Assembly (NCBI GenBank): GCA_009783865.1
Contig: WRCR01000001.1
Coordinates: 1-37,709 of the forward strand
From: Planctomycetaceae bacterium
GTDB taxonomy: Bacteria; Planctomycetota; Planctomycetia; Pirellulales; Thermoguttaceae
Length of the DNA stretch: 37,709 nucleotides
Direction: 5' to 3'
The translations under genes were made by a program, and so were the position numbers. Positions 7,139 to 17,768 of this stretch are shown here, one piece after another. The first letter of the stretch is position 1. Each line of letters opens with the position of its first letter. The notes below the pieces were generated by a model. That model was given only the letters and a program-made list of their open reading frames with translations. It did not search any database and had not been told where the DNA came from.

Positions 7139-10100
7139 TTACCACCTCACCGTCAGCGTTGTGGAAAGTACGTTGTTTATGACGCAGCGTTCAAAAACTT
7201 CGCAGTCGTAATCGAGGCGGAACTTGAACCAGTTTGTTTCCTGCACTGCGAACCCGACACCGACAAGTCCGTTGGCGTGTCCCCGCGGACCGCTGTTGGC
7301 GGTAAATTTTACTTCCGGCACGCTGCCAAACGCAGTTGTTACCCTTGCCCCGTTGTTTCCCAATTCGTGAATGTAGTACAGACGTGCTTCCGGTGTCCAT
7401 GAAAGACCGCCGACTCTTGCACCAAAGGTTCTGCTCATCTTGAATCCGACGGGAACACGCATCGAGGAGAAATGCGCGCCGTCAACACGCAGGTTTGCGT
7501 ATCCGCCGTCCTTTTCGTTTACACTTGGGCTGCTGAGATACATGTAATGTAGTCCCGCGCTGGGAGTTAATATAAGTGAACCCAAGTTCTGGGCACTTCC
7601 TACTTCGACACCTGCCGAGAACATATCGTCACTGTAATAACTTTTCGCAGAGCCGGCAAAGGCACCGTTATTTATACAGATACCGCGGTTAATGTCATAC
7701 GAGTTTTTCGAGTATCCCGCGTAGGAGTCGACAAAGTAACCGCCTTTGCACATACTATTGTGGAGTATAATTCTCCATGCATCGATTTCTGAAGTGGAAT
7801 TCAGGGTTTTGAAGTTCTGATTAGCGTTGTCATACCCAAAGGATATTCCGATTAAGTTTCCCGGCATTATCATTTGGTCGATTCCGATGGCAGTTCCTAT
7901 CGTTGATAAACTGTATCCGCTGTATTGTTTGATGCTGCTGCGTCCCTGCCAATCGCCGGTGACGGTAGCCCAAATATTACACTGTCTTGACCGGCTGCCG
8001 GGGTAAACGAAGTCCCGGCAAGAGGGCAGCAGTTTCAGGAAACTGCGATGCAGTTGTGCGGCGGCTTCCTTGTTCGACGCATATACCTCGCCGTGCAGTT
8101 GCGCAAAAGCATCCGCTAACATCTTCGGGTCTCCGCTCAAGGAATCAAGAACATCGTAGAGATTGCCGAGCCGGCCGCTCTGACCGAGCGAATCAATTAC
8201 ATCCACTGCTTTTGCTGCGTTAACGGCATTTGGCGAACCATAACCGTCGAGAATCTCCGATAGACCTCTCCACTTGAGCCAGTAGCCGTAGTCGCCGTTG
8301 TAGTTGCCGATAAACTGACCGAAGCGGTTGTTTCCGACAAGCGTGAACAGCGGCTGCGGTTTCAACTGTGTTGCGCCGGCATCAATAACTTGATAGTACT
8401 TTCCGAATTCGCCGGTGCCTTCTACTACCAATTCAGCACCCTTTTCGATGGTGACTTTTCCGCCAGCCGCAACGAGGAGGTCGCCTTGTCCGCTGTTGTT
8501 GACATCATATTGATATGTCGAACCGGCTTCAAAGAAGACGTCGCCTCCGACGACAAATGTGCCGAAAGGATTGACTTTGTCGCCGGGCGAGAACGCCGCA
8601 CCTTTTTCGACTTTCATTTTTCCGGCAACAGAACCGTGACCGCCGAGTGTTCCCTCTGCAACCCTTGTCAAGCCGGTGTACGTGTTATTAGCATTGAGAT
8701 ACAGCGTACCGTCTCCGTACTTGGTCAGCGCAGTGCCGTCCCACAGAGTGCCGCTCTTATCGATTGCCTTGTTGTACGTATTGTTCGGGGCGTTGTTACT
8801 AAGCACCGCACCGAGTGTGAAACCATCTTTGAAGGTATCCTTTTTAACGGTGAAGTCGCCATGCGCAGTATCCTTCTGCTTGCTGTCCCAAGTTAGTTGG
8901 GTTTCAATAACGACATCTTTGTTATTGTTTTCAAGTACAGCGGCGGCATTAAGGAAGTCCAGTTGCGACTGCTTGTTGATGGTAACGTTCAGACGTTTAT
9001 TGACATCATCGATGATAATTCCGTTTTCAGTTGCAATAGCCCATTGACGGTTCATCGGTACGTAATACGGACTATCCTGATACGGGTCGTAGCCGCTGAT
9101 AGCAAGGTCCACTGCGCCGCCGGCATTAAACTTAACGGTGTCGGCTTTTAGAGCCGCGTCGTCCCGCTTGTCTCTGCCTGCGACATCCAATCCCAAAACG
9201 CCGTCTTTGGTTACGAGAACCTCGCCTGACACACGAATCTGTCCGCCGGAGAACGCATAAGCATCTTCAACAGTCATTTTTGCAACGTCAACGCCGCCGT
9301 CTTGAACTACAACGCCCTTTGCGGCATTGGGGTTGTTGCTGAAAGTAACGGTATCGCCGGTCATGAAGAATGTGTTTCCGATACCGCCGTGAAGCCAATT
9401 CCTGTTTGCCGTATCAGTGTTCCATTCATCAACAGAACCCGAACCGTTCCACGTGATGTTTTCTCCGCCGCCGAGAGCAGTGTACCATAAAGCATTGTTA
9501 TCATAGTAACCGCCGCCGCGAACATTTTTATCAACTAAGTCGTAGATATTTCCCGGGTCTGTCATTATGCCGTTGGAACTGATGAGCAGTTGCGGAACAT
9601 TACTTACGAATCCGGTGTTGTCAATGTGTATCACGGTATTCGTGAAAGAAACATTGCCGATGGCGACAATGCGGTCGTTTGACAACAGGTTGAGGTCAAC
9701 ATGCGCACCGATAAACGCTGCCGTACCAAGTACATTCAATGTACCGGTCGGGTCAACGATGCCTCCGAAGATTGCGTTCTTCAATTCTGCGCCGTTATCG
9801 GAAGTCAATGTCGTACCAGTACCTTGAATGAAATTACCGCCGAGTTTCGCAGTACTCTCTAAATGGACAATGCCGTTGGCTTGCGTAAAGGTGCCGCCGA
9901 AGTTTGACGAGTTGCCTGTCAATATCAATTTACCGACACCGATTTGTGCAGCATTTGCGCCTGCGCCGCCCGTGATTTCGCCGTTATATGTAATGGTATT
10001 GGAACGATTAAACGCGGCTAAGGCACCGTTTTCAATTCTAATGTCGCCCGCAACGGCACCGGTCCTTCTGCCGTCGCCGATTTGCAGCGTTCCCTCTTTG

Positions 10101-13100
10101 ACCCAAGTTAAACCGGTGTAGGTGTTGTCGGCTGTTAAAGTCAGGATACCGGCACCCATTTTGGTCAGCGTAGTGCCGTTCCAGTCAGCCCGCCTGTTAG
10201 CCCAAACGTCGGGACGGCTTCCGGGAGTAATATCCTCAAGCACCATGCCGAGCGTGAACGAGTTGTCAACCGTGAAGTCGCCGTGCGCCGGTTTGCCTGT
10301 CTTCGTGCTGTACCATGAGAGGAAAGTTCCAACCACGACTTGTTTGCCGTTATCGGTAACTTGGACTCCGTTTTCGTCAACGAGTTTCGCATATACCGTA
10401 AGATAATCAACGCCGTTAGAACCGTCAATCGTAACATTCGGATTGAAGCCCGTGATGATACCGTTTGCCGCTTCAATGAGCGTGCTGGAAACCTCCGGTT
10501 CGTTATACACCGGCGGTTCGTATTTTTCAAAGCCGTAAACATTCAGCGTTGCGTTGCCAAGGTTGATGTTTCCGTCTTCGGCAAAAATTGCAACGGGACT
10601 GTCTTCCGTAAAAGTAAAGTGGAAGGTGTAGCCCGCGCCGGCAACGTTCATCGCTAAATCCGGTGTGCCGGTCGCTTTTTCGTTACTGACTACTACGCCA
10701 TTCGGGTCAACGTAAACGTTTTTCTCTGCGGCAGTAAGTACATTGCCGCCGGTTTTCCTGTCGTTGTCGCCGAAATAGACGGCATCGCCATCCATGAAGG
10801 CGTAAATTACGATGGAGCCGTTGTCGCCGAGTTTGCCGTACCAGTTAGCGTGTTCATCGCTGGAAACCCACCAGCGTTTTGGACCATCGCCGTCATCTTT
10901 CGGGTCAGCACCCGTCCAAACAACTTCGGTGTTTCCGCCGCCGTTTTCCGCTACGAGATATAATTCCTTGTCGATGTTATCGGTGAAGAGACCGTACATC
11001 ATTTCGATAGTCCGTGACCGCACCGGAATATACGGGGTGTCATCGTTGCCTAAATACAACTGCCCCATGTTATTGAACGTGTTGTCTTTGTCAGCCGAGG
11101 CAAGGAAAATCTTGTCTCCGCTAAATACGTCAGCAGGGTCGAATCTAACGTTGCTTCTGTCCACCGTTATTGTTCCGGCGGAGAGTTCCAGGAACGGCAC
11201 GGTGACGTTTCTATCGCTCAAGTCAAACGACCACATACTGCCTTGACCGAAGTTGATGCTTCCCGCCGCAGTAATTTGCGTGTTGTGTTTGCTAATCAAA
11301 AGTGTTGACTCAGCGAAATTGATGTTGCCTAAAGCACCGGTATCCGGGTTCACCTGTGCGTCAATGATGTGTCCGCCCAAGCCCAAATCGAAAGTATAAC
11401 GCTGGTTAGGATTGGCAATGTTGTCAACTAGCATATTACCGACCGTGACCGGTTCTGCGATTCTAACGTTTCTGCTCTTGACGATTCTGTCGCCGGCATC
11501 TTCAATGAAAAGAACGGTGTCCCTGTCCATGAACGTGTTGACGATGAGTTCATCGACATATCCCGTCCAGTTCGGCGTAGGATTCGGGGCATGAATACCT
11601 TCGACTTTGTCCCAAGTATTTACATTGCCGAGTGTTCCGCCTACCCAAGTCAGGATAGCCGAAGCGTCATCCTTTGCCTGCACGAGTTTCAACAGGTTGT
11701 CGCCGCCGTCGTCAATACTCTTGTACGAAAGACCGGTCATCATACCGACAGAAACGGTTCTGCGTACGGGAGCCGCCACTTGTACATAACCGCCGAAGCC
11801 GTCGGATTCCCAAAGTGTACCGGGATTCACAATGTTGATGTTTCCGGCATCGCAAGTAATTTCGGCAAGTACGTATGGGGACGGCAGCAGATTCGCCAGC
11901 GTATTGCCCAGATAGACATCGCTGAAGAACTCTACGCCTGCCGCTCCGTTAAATACGACAATCGGGTTGTCGCCGCCGCCCGCGCCTTTGGCAAGAAGAT
12001 TATCGAAATAAACCGCTCCGCCTGCGCCAAGGAGAACTTTGTCGTCTGCCGAAATCGTTACCGGCGAGTTGTAATCAACATGAATTCCCGCTGTACCGAA
12101 ATCAATTCTGCCGACTGCTCCCGTTTTGGCATCCGCTTTTGCTTCAAGGATAGTACCGCCGCCCGCTTGTGTGAAGTCAAACACATAACCGCTGCCGTCT
12201 ACCGTCATATCGCCGACCCGCACCGGAATGGTAAAGTAAATGTCGGCTTTGTTAGTGACAATTTGTGAAACGCCGTTCTCGTCTATGTAAGTATCGCTGA
12301 ACAGCACGGTATCGCCGTTCAAGAAAGTATAAACGCCGCGTCCGCCGACTTTGCCGAACCAATTCGGTGTTCCCGCTAAGGGCGGGTCGCCCGGCACTAC
12401 ACTATCCCAAAGCAGCGGATTGCCGATATCTTTTCCTGTCCATTGAAGAGGATTATCCGGACCGGCATTAGCCATGGAATCCCACATCGAAAGCACTACC
12501 ATTGAGTCAGGACCCGCCTCGCCGTCCATGAGTCCAAGTCCGAAGATTTCGCTGTTTCCGGTCACGCCATCTATAAACCCGCGTTCTGATGAATCCCGCT
12601 GTTTTACTCCGGCAATATACAGGTCGCCGGTTGGGATACCGAATTTGCCCTTATCCACTTCCATAAGAATAAGGTAGTCCCCTCGATTGAAGTCGAAGTT
12701 TGGGTCGGTCGGTTTGTTGGCGTAGAAATCACTTCCGACAACGATTATTTCGCCATCACCAGTGGATACTTTCAGGTCAAGGAACGGACCATCGAAATAT
12801 GGATGCACATCTCCCTGCGGAGTTGCGTTTTTGGTTATTTCCTCGAAGTTTAACACGCTGCCGACCGCGAAGTCAAACGTTTTAGCAGTGATTTGCGTTA
12901 CGGCTTCTATGGAAAAATCTTTGGCAACGATAGTCGCCTTGTTAGCGGCATAAACACTTGCAACATTGTTTGTGAAGACGAAATCCAAGGTCCCGGCATC
13001 GATATGGCGGCTTCCGTCTACACCGTCATCAGCGGCAATAAATCTGCCGTCGTTTCCGAGATTCAAGATAGCACCGACTGCACTATTTTCCGACCCAAGA

Positions 13101-16100
13101 GCAAGTGTACCTTCCGTGAAAGTGAAATTTACGATACCGGGTGTGAGAATGGGCGTAGGCGCAGCCGCATTGCCGAACTTACTTGTTCCAACAAGCCGCC
13201 ATGTTCCTGCGCCGGTTTTGGAAAGTTCCACTTCGGTATTAGCATCGCTGAACATACCGCCGCGCTGTGTCAGGGTGCGTTCATCTGCAACATCGACATT
13301 AAATTGGTTGCCCGCTCCTGTGAAGAAGACGCTGTCATCGGCGTTTTTGTTTCCGGCAGTGTTCACGGTAACACCTATAACGGTATCAACATCCACAACA
13401 TTGACGTTAATAAGTGTACCGGCACTGTAAATGGCACCGCCGGCATCTCCGGGCAGGTCACCGGCTTTCATAGCGCGGTTGCCTTTGAAATTCGTGTCGG
13501 TTAGCGTCAGTTCTCCGCCTTGAGTGAAGATAGCACCGCCGCGGTCAGCATAGTTGCTCTTGGCATGTCCGCCGAGTGTATCACCGAAGTCGCCGCCGGT
13601 TATATCCACTATTCCATTATCGTTGTAAATAGCACCGCCTTGAGAAGCGATATTGCTGGTGAATAGGTTTCTGCCGTTCTCATCGGTAAAAATCAGTATA
13701 CCCTTGTCGTTGTAGACAGCACCGCCGAGACCGTCGGTTTCGCTGACGATGTTTGCGTCAAACAAAACGTGGTCGAAGGTCATGTCTCCGGCACCCCGGG
13801 CAGCGGTATTAAATACAGCACCGCCTTTTTTGCCGATAGTACCGACGTTGTTGCTAATAAAATCGGCATCCGCCATTATAACATTACCGGCATTCCAGAT
13901 GGCACCGCCTTCTGCCGCTTGGTTTTCTACAAACTCAATGTCTGTCAGGGTAAGCAGCCCGACTATGTCGTCGTTGTAGATAGCACCGCCGAATCCGCCT
14001 ACTCCGGGAGCGATAAGTGCGCGGTTGCTCTCGAACACCATTCCCTTGTGTTCTCTGCCGTATTGGTCTATCGTCCGAAAACCGGCACTATCGATAAGCA
14101 GGGCAGCAGTGTCAACATTGTTGGGGTTGGTATGATAGATAGCACCGCCGTGGTCAGCAGTATTCGATGTGAAAAGACCGCCGTAGATATTGACTATACC
14201 GCCTTCATTATAAACGGCACCGCCCTTTCCGCTGTTGGGCACTGTTCTGCCGTCAATAGTCGATGTTGCAAGGTTATGTGTGAATCTGACATTCGCAAGA
14301 TTAATTGTACCGGTTTCCGTGTTGTAAAGTGCACCGCCGAAAGCAGCCAGGTTGCCTAAGCCCGTGCCCCCGCCGAAAACACCGCCGTAAAGATAAGGGT
14401 TGCGCACCGGTATTGGGTTTCCGTCCTCGTCCTTCGGAGGTTCTCCTCCAATGACATTGCCGTCTTCGTCGTATATTAATATCGCATTATTCCAAAATGA
14501 CAGTACTCCATTGTCACTATTGTAAATGGCACCGCCCTTTTCGGCGATATTGTTTGTGAACGTACTAAAACCCGTGCTAAAAAGCTTACCAGCGAAGTCA
14601 CTAGTCGTCGCCATGAAGGTCATCGGCTGCTCGTCGTTGAATATGGCACCGCCGAGTCCGCCGCCGACATATCTATACGCTATTATGTGAGTACCACTTG
14701 ACAGCACGGTATCATTAAGTTGCACAATTTGGTCGCGGTTCCGGTTGCTAAGCACAGTTCCGGGAACCTCGATGACGTTGGGACCATCCGTAAGCGTTCT
14801 GGGACCGGGAAGCACAGTTCCGGCTGGAAGCACAGTTCCGGCTGGCAGCACATTGCCGGCAGGGAACCAGGTGTCAACAAGCAGCGGCGGTCCGCCGGGT
14901 ATTTGGGTTCCGGCAGGAAGCGTCATACCAAGCCCTGTAAGGTAGCCGGTAGAACCGTATCTTGCCGTTCCGGGAATTGTTAACGGGTCAGTCAGCGTTA
15001 TCGCTTCAGCAAGTGCGGTATTACTTGCAAACTCAATGCTAAAACGGGTGTCAGGGGATAAGCCCGAACCGGAAAACCAGTTGGAAAACGTTTGGCTGCC
15101 CGAAACTGTGTGGTCACTGTACACCATTCCAGCCGTGTTATTGCGGAAGCGGGTAGTTCCTACGACTTCCATGTTTCCGCCGCCGGTTGTGTAGATAGCG
15201 CCGCCGTGTTTACCGGCGACATTGCCTTCAAATAAAGCAGCGGCAACATCCGCCTGCGCTATGGCATAACCGTATCGATACGAACCCAGTCCCGTACTAA
15301 CCCAGTCCTGTATAAAAATCTCTGCAAGTGCTTCTTTGGAAATGTAAATGTCCAAGGGCGTTTTTTCCGGGTCAGGCCAAGGAATAATATTTGTATTGCC
15401 GACTTGCCCTGCTTTTCCCGTTGCTTGTGCTGCCGCTGCAATGGGAGAAGTGGTGATGAACCGAAGTGTTCCCTCGTTGTTGTAAATCGCACCGCCGCTG
15501 TCAGTTGATTTGTTGTCCGTAAAGACGCTGCCGTATGCCGTTGATTCGGCATAAGAGCGGGAACCATATTCGAAGGAGCGTAAACTGCTGGGGTCGCCAA
15601 ACTGCGGGTAAATGTACGGGTACCCTATGTCGCCGTCAGGAGGCATTTGCGAGGGGTCATAACCATAAGCCGTCCCCAAGTTGAAATAGAAATTATCGTT
15701 AGAAAAAGTAGCACCACTGGTATTATTAGTTGGCGTAGGGTTAGCCCAAGAGTAGACATTAAGATTGCTGTCGGCATCAGCGGTAATGGCGGCAGTGAAG
15801 GTCAGCGTTCCTTGTTCGTTGTAAACGGCACCGCCTCTGTCGGCTCTGTTGTCCTCAAATTCACTGCCGATTGCTTTGGAAATTGCTAGTGCTGTGGCAT
15901 TTGCGTTGGCAAAAGCAATACCGGTGCCGCTTCTGTTTGCAGTCGGGTTGGCATTGGCAATAGCCGATGCGGAATCAGCAACAGCATTAAAGGTCATGTT
16001 CCCGCCGTTAAGGTAAATTGCGCCGCCCTGACCGTTATAATTACCGGTACCGTTGTCAACACCTGCGGCGTTTCCTTTGAAAATACCGGCATTGGCGATT

Positions 16101-17662
16101 GCTTCTGCAAGCGAGTCGGCAAGCGCGAAAGATGTACCGATACTGCCGGTACCGTGCGTAGACGTGGAGGTAGCAGTGGCAACAGACACGGCACCTTGGG
16201 CATCCGCCGAAAATACCATTGAACTGCTTTCACCTGAAATGTTTTTATCTAAGTAGATAGCACCGCCGGCAGTTTCTGCCTTATTGCCTACAAAAACACC
16301 CCCTTTGGCATGTGCGATAGTGTTCGTATTCACCTCTGATACCGGACGAGTTTGATTCGCGCTGGATTCAGCGATAGCGGTAGCGGTTGCCGAGGCAGGA
16401 CTAGCCGTTGCCAGCAACTCAAGCGTTTCGTTGGTGTAAATCGCGCCGCCGACTTGCTTTGCAGTGTTGTTCAGAAAATAACCGGCAGTAGCATCCGTTT
16501 TATGAGGTGCTCCAGCACGGGAACGCTGCATGTTACCCGTAGTATTGGAGATAATCGTGAGAGTATTATTGGCAGCGTTAGGAGTGGAAAGAACGATAAA
16601 ATTCAATGTTCCATCGTTGTTGTAAATCGCACCGCCGGAACCGGTGAAGGCAACATTATTCCGAAAAATGTTAATTGAAGTGTTGATTCCGCTTCTGCTG
16701 TAAATAATCGGCGGACTCCACTGAGGGCTCCTGCTTGACTGAAAATGTCCGCTGCTTGTTTGAATACCGTTAATAGCGGAAGCGTCAATCGTTATTATTC
16801 CGGTGTTGTTGTAAATTGCTCCTCCGTCTTTATTGGCAATATTACCCTCGAACAGGTTGCTTGCGGGATTTCTTCCCGGGAAAAAATTTGCCGGCGGCAT
16901 ACCATTTTTATTAGGCGGGAAACGATTTGAGTCCGAAGACCAATCGTTTTTGAGAGCATCGATATTTACTTTTCCGCCGTAGGTATAGATAGCCCCGCCG
17001 AATTGCTGTGCCGCGTTTCCGGTAAAATCAACCAACTGGATATTGACATTGCCTCTATCGTTGTATAAGGCACCGCCGCCGCCCGCTCCTTCAACGCTAA
17101 GCGAGGAGTTGTTGTCGAAGAAGAGAACAGAGAGATTTATTGTTGCGCGCCCGTTGAAAATCGCGCCGCCGCGCTGTTCGGTTACATTGTTCGTGAACCC
17201 AAAAGTTCCGGTGCCTGTGGTGGTCCAACTTTCCCACGAAGGAGGAGCACCGGAAAAGGTGAACAAGTTACTGACACCGATAACCGAAATCGCACCGCCG
17301 TCCCGCTCTTCGTAGGCATTATCGAAAACGAGTTTATTAGTAATACCGGCATCGAGATCGGAAACGACATAGATACCGCCCTTGTTGTACAACGCTCCTA
17401 ATTCGAGATGTGCTTTGCCGCCGAATGCATCTTGGTACACGAAGTCGCCGTTAATCACGCCTTCTTTGATAACGAGCCCAGACTCGCTGGTATAACCGGG
17501 AACGGACGTGCTGACATCGTCAGGGGTTATAGTTAGCGGCGTTTGCGCATAAGCGTTATGTCCCATCGCGGGAAACATACCGAGTATGATAGCCAGTACA
17601 CCGGCGGCGAATTTTGCTTTTGTAGATGACTTCTTCCTTGATGAAGTAATGCTCTTTTTCAT
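7139..17662 (-). CDS. Giant autotransporter with Pmp-type repeats (3507 aa)
   Basis: This is a type V secreted surface protein. Residues 1-40 form a long signal peptide with a basic start (MKKSITSSRKKSSTK) and an AYAQ cleavage region. Residues about 115-1410 hold at least 23 GGA-[ILV]-[YFW] motifs with scattered F-x-x-N partners, the signature of Chlamydia Pmp beta-helices. Residues about 1737-2740 hold four modules of the form W-x-G ... N-W ... F-x-x-G-D-x-V-x-F. Two passenger-associated (TIGR02601-type) repeats with LTLTADNTYTGLT-like cores lie near 2494 and 2974. The last 281 residues form the outer-membrane beta-barrel, ending in the required aromatic residue (TTLTVRW). The barrel carries seven cysteines while the passenger has almost none. 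AAGGAAG lies about 9 bases before ATG 17662. The gene diverges from the flagellin gene. Adhesion or surface coating is inferred; the frame is intact over 10.5 kb. Confidence 0.93.
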   Translation of the reverse strand: MKKSITSSRKKSSTKAKFAAGVLAIILGMFPAMGHNAYAQTPLTITPDDVSTSVPGYTSESGLVIKEGVINGDFVYQDAFGGKAHLELGALYNKGGIYVVSDLDAGITNKLVFDNAYEERDGGAISVIGVSNLFTFSGAPPSWESWTTTGTGTFGFTNNVTEQRGGAIFNGRATINLSVLFFDNNSSLSVEGAGGGGALYNDRGNVNIQLVDFTGNAAQQFGGAIYTYGGKVNIDALKNDWSSDSNRFPPNKNGMPPANFFPGRNPASNLFEGNIANKDGGAIYNNTGIITIDASAINGIQTSSGHFQSSRSPQWSPPIIYSRSGINTSINIFRNNVAFTGSGGAIYNNDGTLNFIVLSTPNAANNTLTIISNTTGNMQRSRAGAPHKTDATAGYFLNNTAKQVGGAIYTNETLELLATASPASATATAIAESSANQTRPVSEVNTNTIAHAKGGVFVGNKAETAGGAIYLDKNISGESSSMVFSADAQGAVSVATATSTSTHGTGSIGTSFALADSLAEAIANAGIFKGNAAGVDNGTGNYNGQGGAIYLNGGNMTFNAVADSASAIANANPTANRSGTGIAFANANATALAISKAIGSEFEDNRADRGGAVYNEQGTLTFTAAITADADSNLNVYSWANPTPTNNTSGATFSNDNFYFNLGTAYGYDPSQMPPDGDIGYPYIYPQFGDPSSLRSFEYGSRSYAESTAYGSVFTDNKSTDSGGAIYNNEGTLRFITTSPIAAAAQATGKAGQVGNTNIIPWPDPEKTPLDIYISKEALAEIFIQDWVSTGLGSYRYGYAIAQADVAAALFEGNVAGKHGGAIYTTGGGNMEVVGTTRFRNNTAGMVYSDHTVSGSQTFSNWFSGSGLSPDTRFSIEFASNTALAEAITLTDPLTIPGTARYGSTGYLTGLGMTLPAGTQIPGGPPLLVDTWFPAGNVLPAGTVLPAGTVLPGPRTLTDGPNVIEVPGTVLSNRNRDQIVQLNDTVLSSGTHIIAYRYVGGGLGGAIFNDEQPMTFMATTSDFAGKLFSTGFSTFTNNIAEKGGAIYNSDNGVLSFWNNAILIYDEDGNVIGGEPPKDEDGNPIPVRNPYLYGGVFGGGTGLGNLAAFGGALYNTETGTINLANVRFTHNLATSTIDGRTVPNSGKGGAVYNEGGIVNIYGGLFTSNTADHGGAIYHTNPNNVDTAALLIDSAGFRTIDQYGREHKGMVFESNRALIAPGVGGFGGAIYNDDIVGLLTLTDIEFVENQAAEGGAIWNAGNVIMADADFISNNVGTIGKKGGAVFNTAARGAGDMTFDHVLFDANIVSETDGLGGAVYNDKGILIFTDENGRNLFTSNIASQGGAIYNDNGIVDITGGDFGDTLGGHAKSNYADRGGAIFTQGGELTLTDTNFKGNRAMKAGDLPGDAGGAIYSAGTLINVNVVDVDTVIGVTVNTAGNKNADDSVFFTGAGNQFNVDVADERTLTQRGGMFSDANTEVELSKTGAGTWRLVGTSKFGNAAAPTPILTPGIVNFTFTEGTLALGSENSAVGAILNLGNDGRFIAADDGVDGSRHIDAGTLDFVFTNNVASVYAANKATIVAKDFSIEAVTQITAKTFDFAVGSVLNFEEITKNATPQGDVHPYFDGPFLDLKVSTGDGEIIVVGSDFYANKPTDPNFDFNRGDYLILMEVDKGKFGIPTGDLYIAGVKQRDSSERGFIDGVTGNSEIFGLGLMDGEAGPDSMVVLSMWDSMANAGPDNPLQWTGKDIGNPLLWDSVVPGDPPLAGTPNWFGKVGGRGVYTFLNGDTVLFSDTYIDENGVSQIVTNKADIYFTIPVRVGDMTVDGSGYVFDFTQAGGGTILEAKADAKTGAVGRIDFGTAGIHVDYNSPVTISADDKVLLGAGGAVYFDNLLAKGAGGGDNPIVVFNGAAGVEFFSDVYLGNTLANLLPSPYVLAEITCDAGNINIVNPGTLWESDGFGGYVQVAAPVRRTVSVGMMTGLSYKSIDDGGDNLLKLVQAKDDASAILTWVGGTLGNVNTWDKVEGIHAPNPTPNWTGYVDELIVNTFMDRDTVLFIEDAGDRIVKSRNVRIAEPVTVGNMLVDNIANPNQRYTFDLGLGGHIIDAQVNPDTGALGNINFAESTLLISKHNTQITAAGSINFGQGSMWSFDLSDRNVTVPFLELSAGTITVDRSNVRFDPADVFSGDKIFLASADKDNTFNNMGQLYLGNDDTPYIPVRSRTIEMMYGLFTDNIDKELYLVAENGGGNTEVVWTGADPKDDGDGPKRWWVSSDEHANWYGKLGDNGSIVIYAFMDGDAVYFGDNDRKTGGNVLTAAEKNVYVDPNGVVVSNEKATGTPDLAMNVAGAGYTFHFTFTEDSPVAIFAEDGNINLGNATLNVYGFEKYEPPVYNEPEVSSTLIEAANGIITGFNPNVTIDGSNGVDYLTVYAKLVDENGVQVTDNGKQVVVGTFLSWYSTKTGKPAHGDFTVDNSFTLGMVLEDITPGSRPDVWANRRADWNGTTLTKMGAGILTLTADNTYTGLTWVKEGTLQIGDGRRTGAVAGDIRIENGALAAFNRSNTITYNGEITGGAGANAAQIGVGKLILTGNSSNFGGTFTQANGIVHLESTAKLGGNFIQGTGTTLTSDNGAELKNAIFGGIVDPTGTLNVLGTAAFIGAHVDLNLLSNDRIVAIGNVSFTNTVIHIDNTGFVSNVPQLLISSNGIMTDPGNIYDLVDKNVRGGGYYDNNALWYTALGGGENITWNGSGSVDEWNTDTANRNWLHGGIGNTFFMTGDTVTFSNNPNAAKGVVVQDGGVDVAKMTVEDAYAFSGGQIRVSGEVLVTKDGVLGLDVAGRDKRDDAALKADTVKFNAGGAVDLAISGYDPYQDSPYYVPMNRQWAIATENGIIIDDVNKRLNVTINKQSQLDFLNAAAVLENNNKDVVIETQLTWDSKQKDTAHGDFTVKKDTFKDGFTLGAVLSNNAPNNTYNKAIDKSGTLWDGTALTKYGDGTLYLNANNTYTGLTRVAEGTLGGHGSVAGKMKVEKGAAFSPGDKVNPFGTFVVGGDVFFEAGSTYQYDVNNSGQGDLLVAAGGKVTIEKGAELVVEGTGEFGKYYQVIDAGATQLKPQPLFTLVGNNRFGQFIGNYNGDYGYWLKWRGLSEILDGYGSPNAVNAAKAVDVIDSLGQSGRLGNLYDVLDSLSGDPKMLADAFAQLHGEVYASNKEAAAQLHRSFLKLLPSCRDFVYPGSRSRQCNIWATVTGDWQGRSSIKQYSGYSLSTIGTAIGIDQMIMPGNLIGISFGYDNANQNFKTLNSTSEIDAWRIILHNSMCKGGYFVDSYAGYSKNSYDINRGICINNGAFAGSAKSYYSDDMFSAGVEVGSAQNLGSLILTPSAGLHYMYLSSPSVNEKDGGYANLRVDGAHFSSMRVPVGFKMSRTFGARVGGLSWTPEARLYYIHELGNNGARVTTAFGSVPEVKFTANSGPRGHANGLVGVGFAVQETNWFKFRLDYDCEVFERCVINNVLSTTLTVRW
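14811..14864 (-). repeat. Three tandem 18-bp repeats inside the autotransporter gene
   Basis: Three consecutive 18-bp units (14811-14828, 14829-14846, 14847-14864) begin AGCACAGTTCCGG on the plus strand and encode a VLPAGT hexapeptide on the minus strand. The third unit has diverged. Because 18 is a multiple of three, copy-number change by slippage would keep the frame and only lengthen this Pro/Gly linker between beta-helix blocks. Confidence 0.85.
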
Positions 17663-17768
17663 GGCGACCGTACTTCCTTGTAATTTTTCGGAATTTTGGC
17701 ATTCGGAATTGGCAAAACAGGCGGTCTACGCTATGCGTCTGCAACGCAGGCAAGACACCCTATTTCAT

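Noticed and set aside
11591..12268. 225-codon plus-strand open frame opposite the autotransporter
   Set aside because: It is a shadow of the repetitive GC-biased autotransporter codons; no SD, no family motif. The same applies to similar plus-strand frames at 8390-8896, 12893-13504, 13769-14359 and others inside 7139-17662.
13400..17300. Regularly spaced ATAGCACCGCC-like repeats resembling a CRISPR array
   Set aside because: They are the codons of the GGAIYN beta-helix motif in an intact frame, are variable in sequence and spacing, and have no cas genes nearby.
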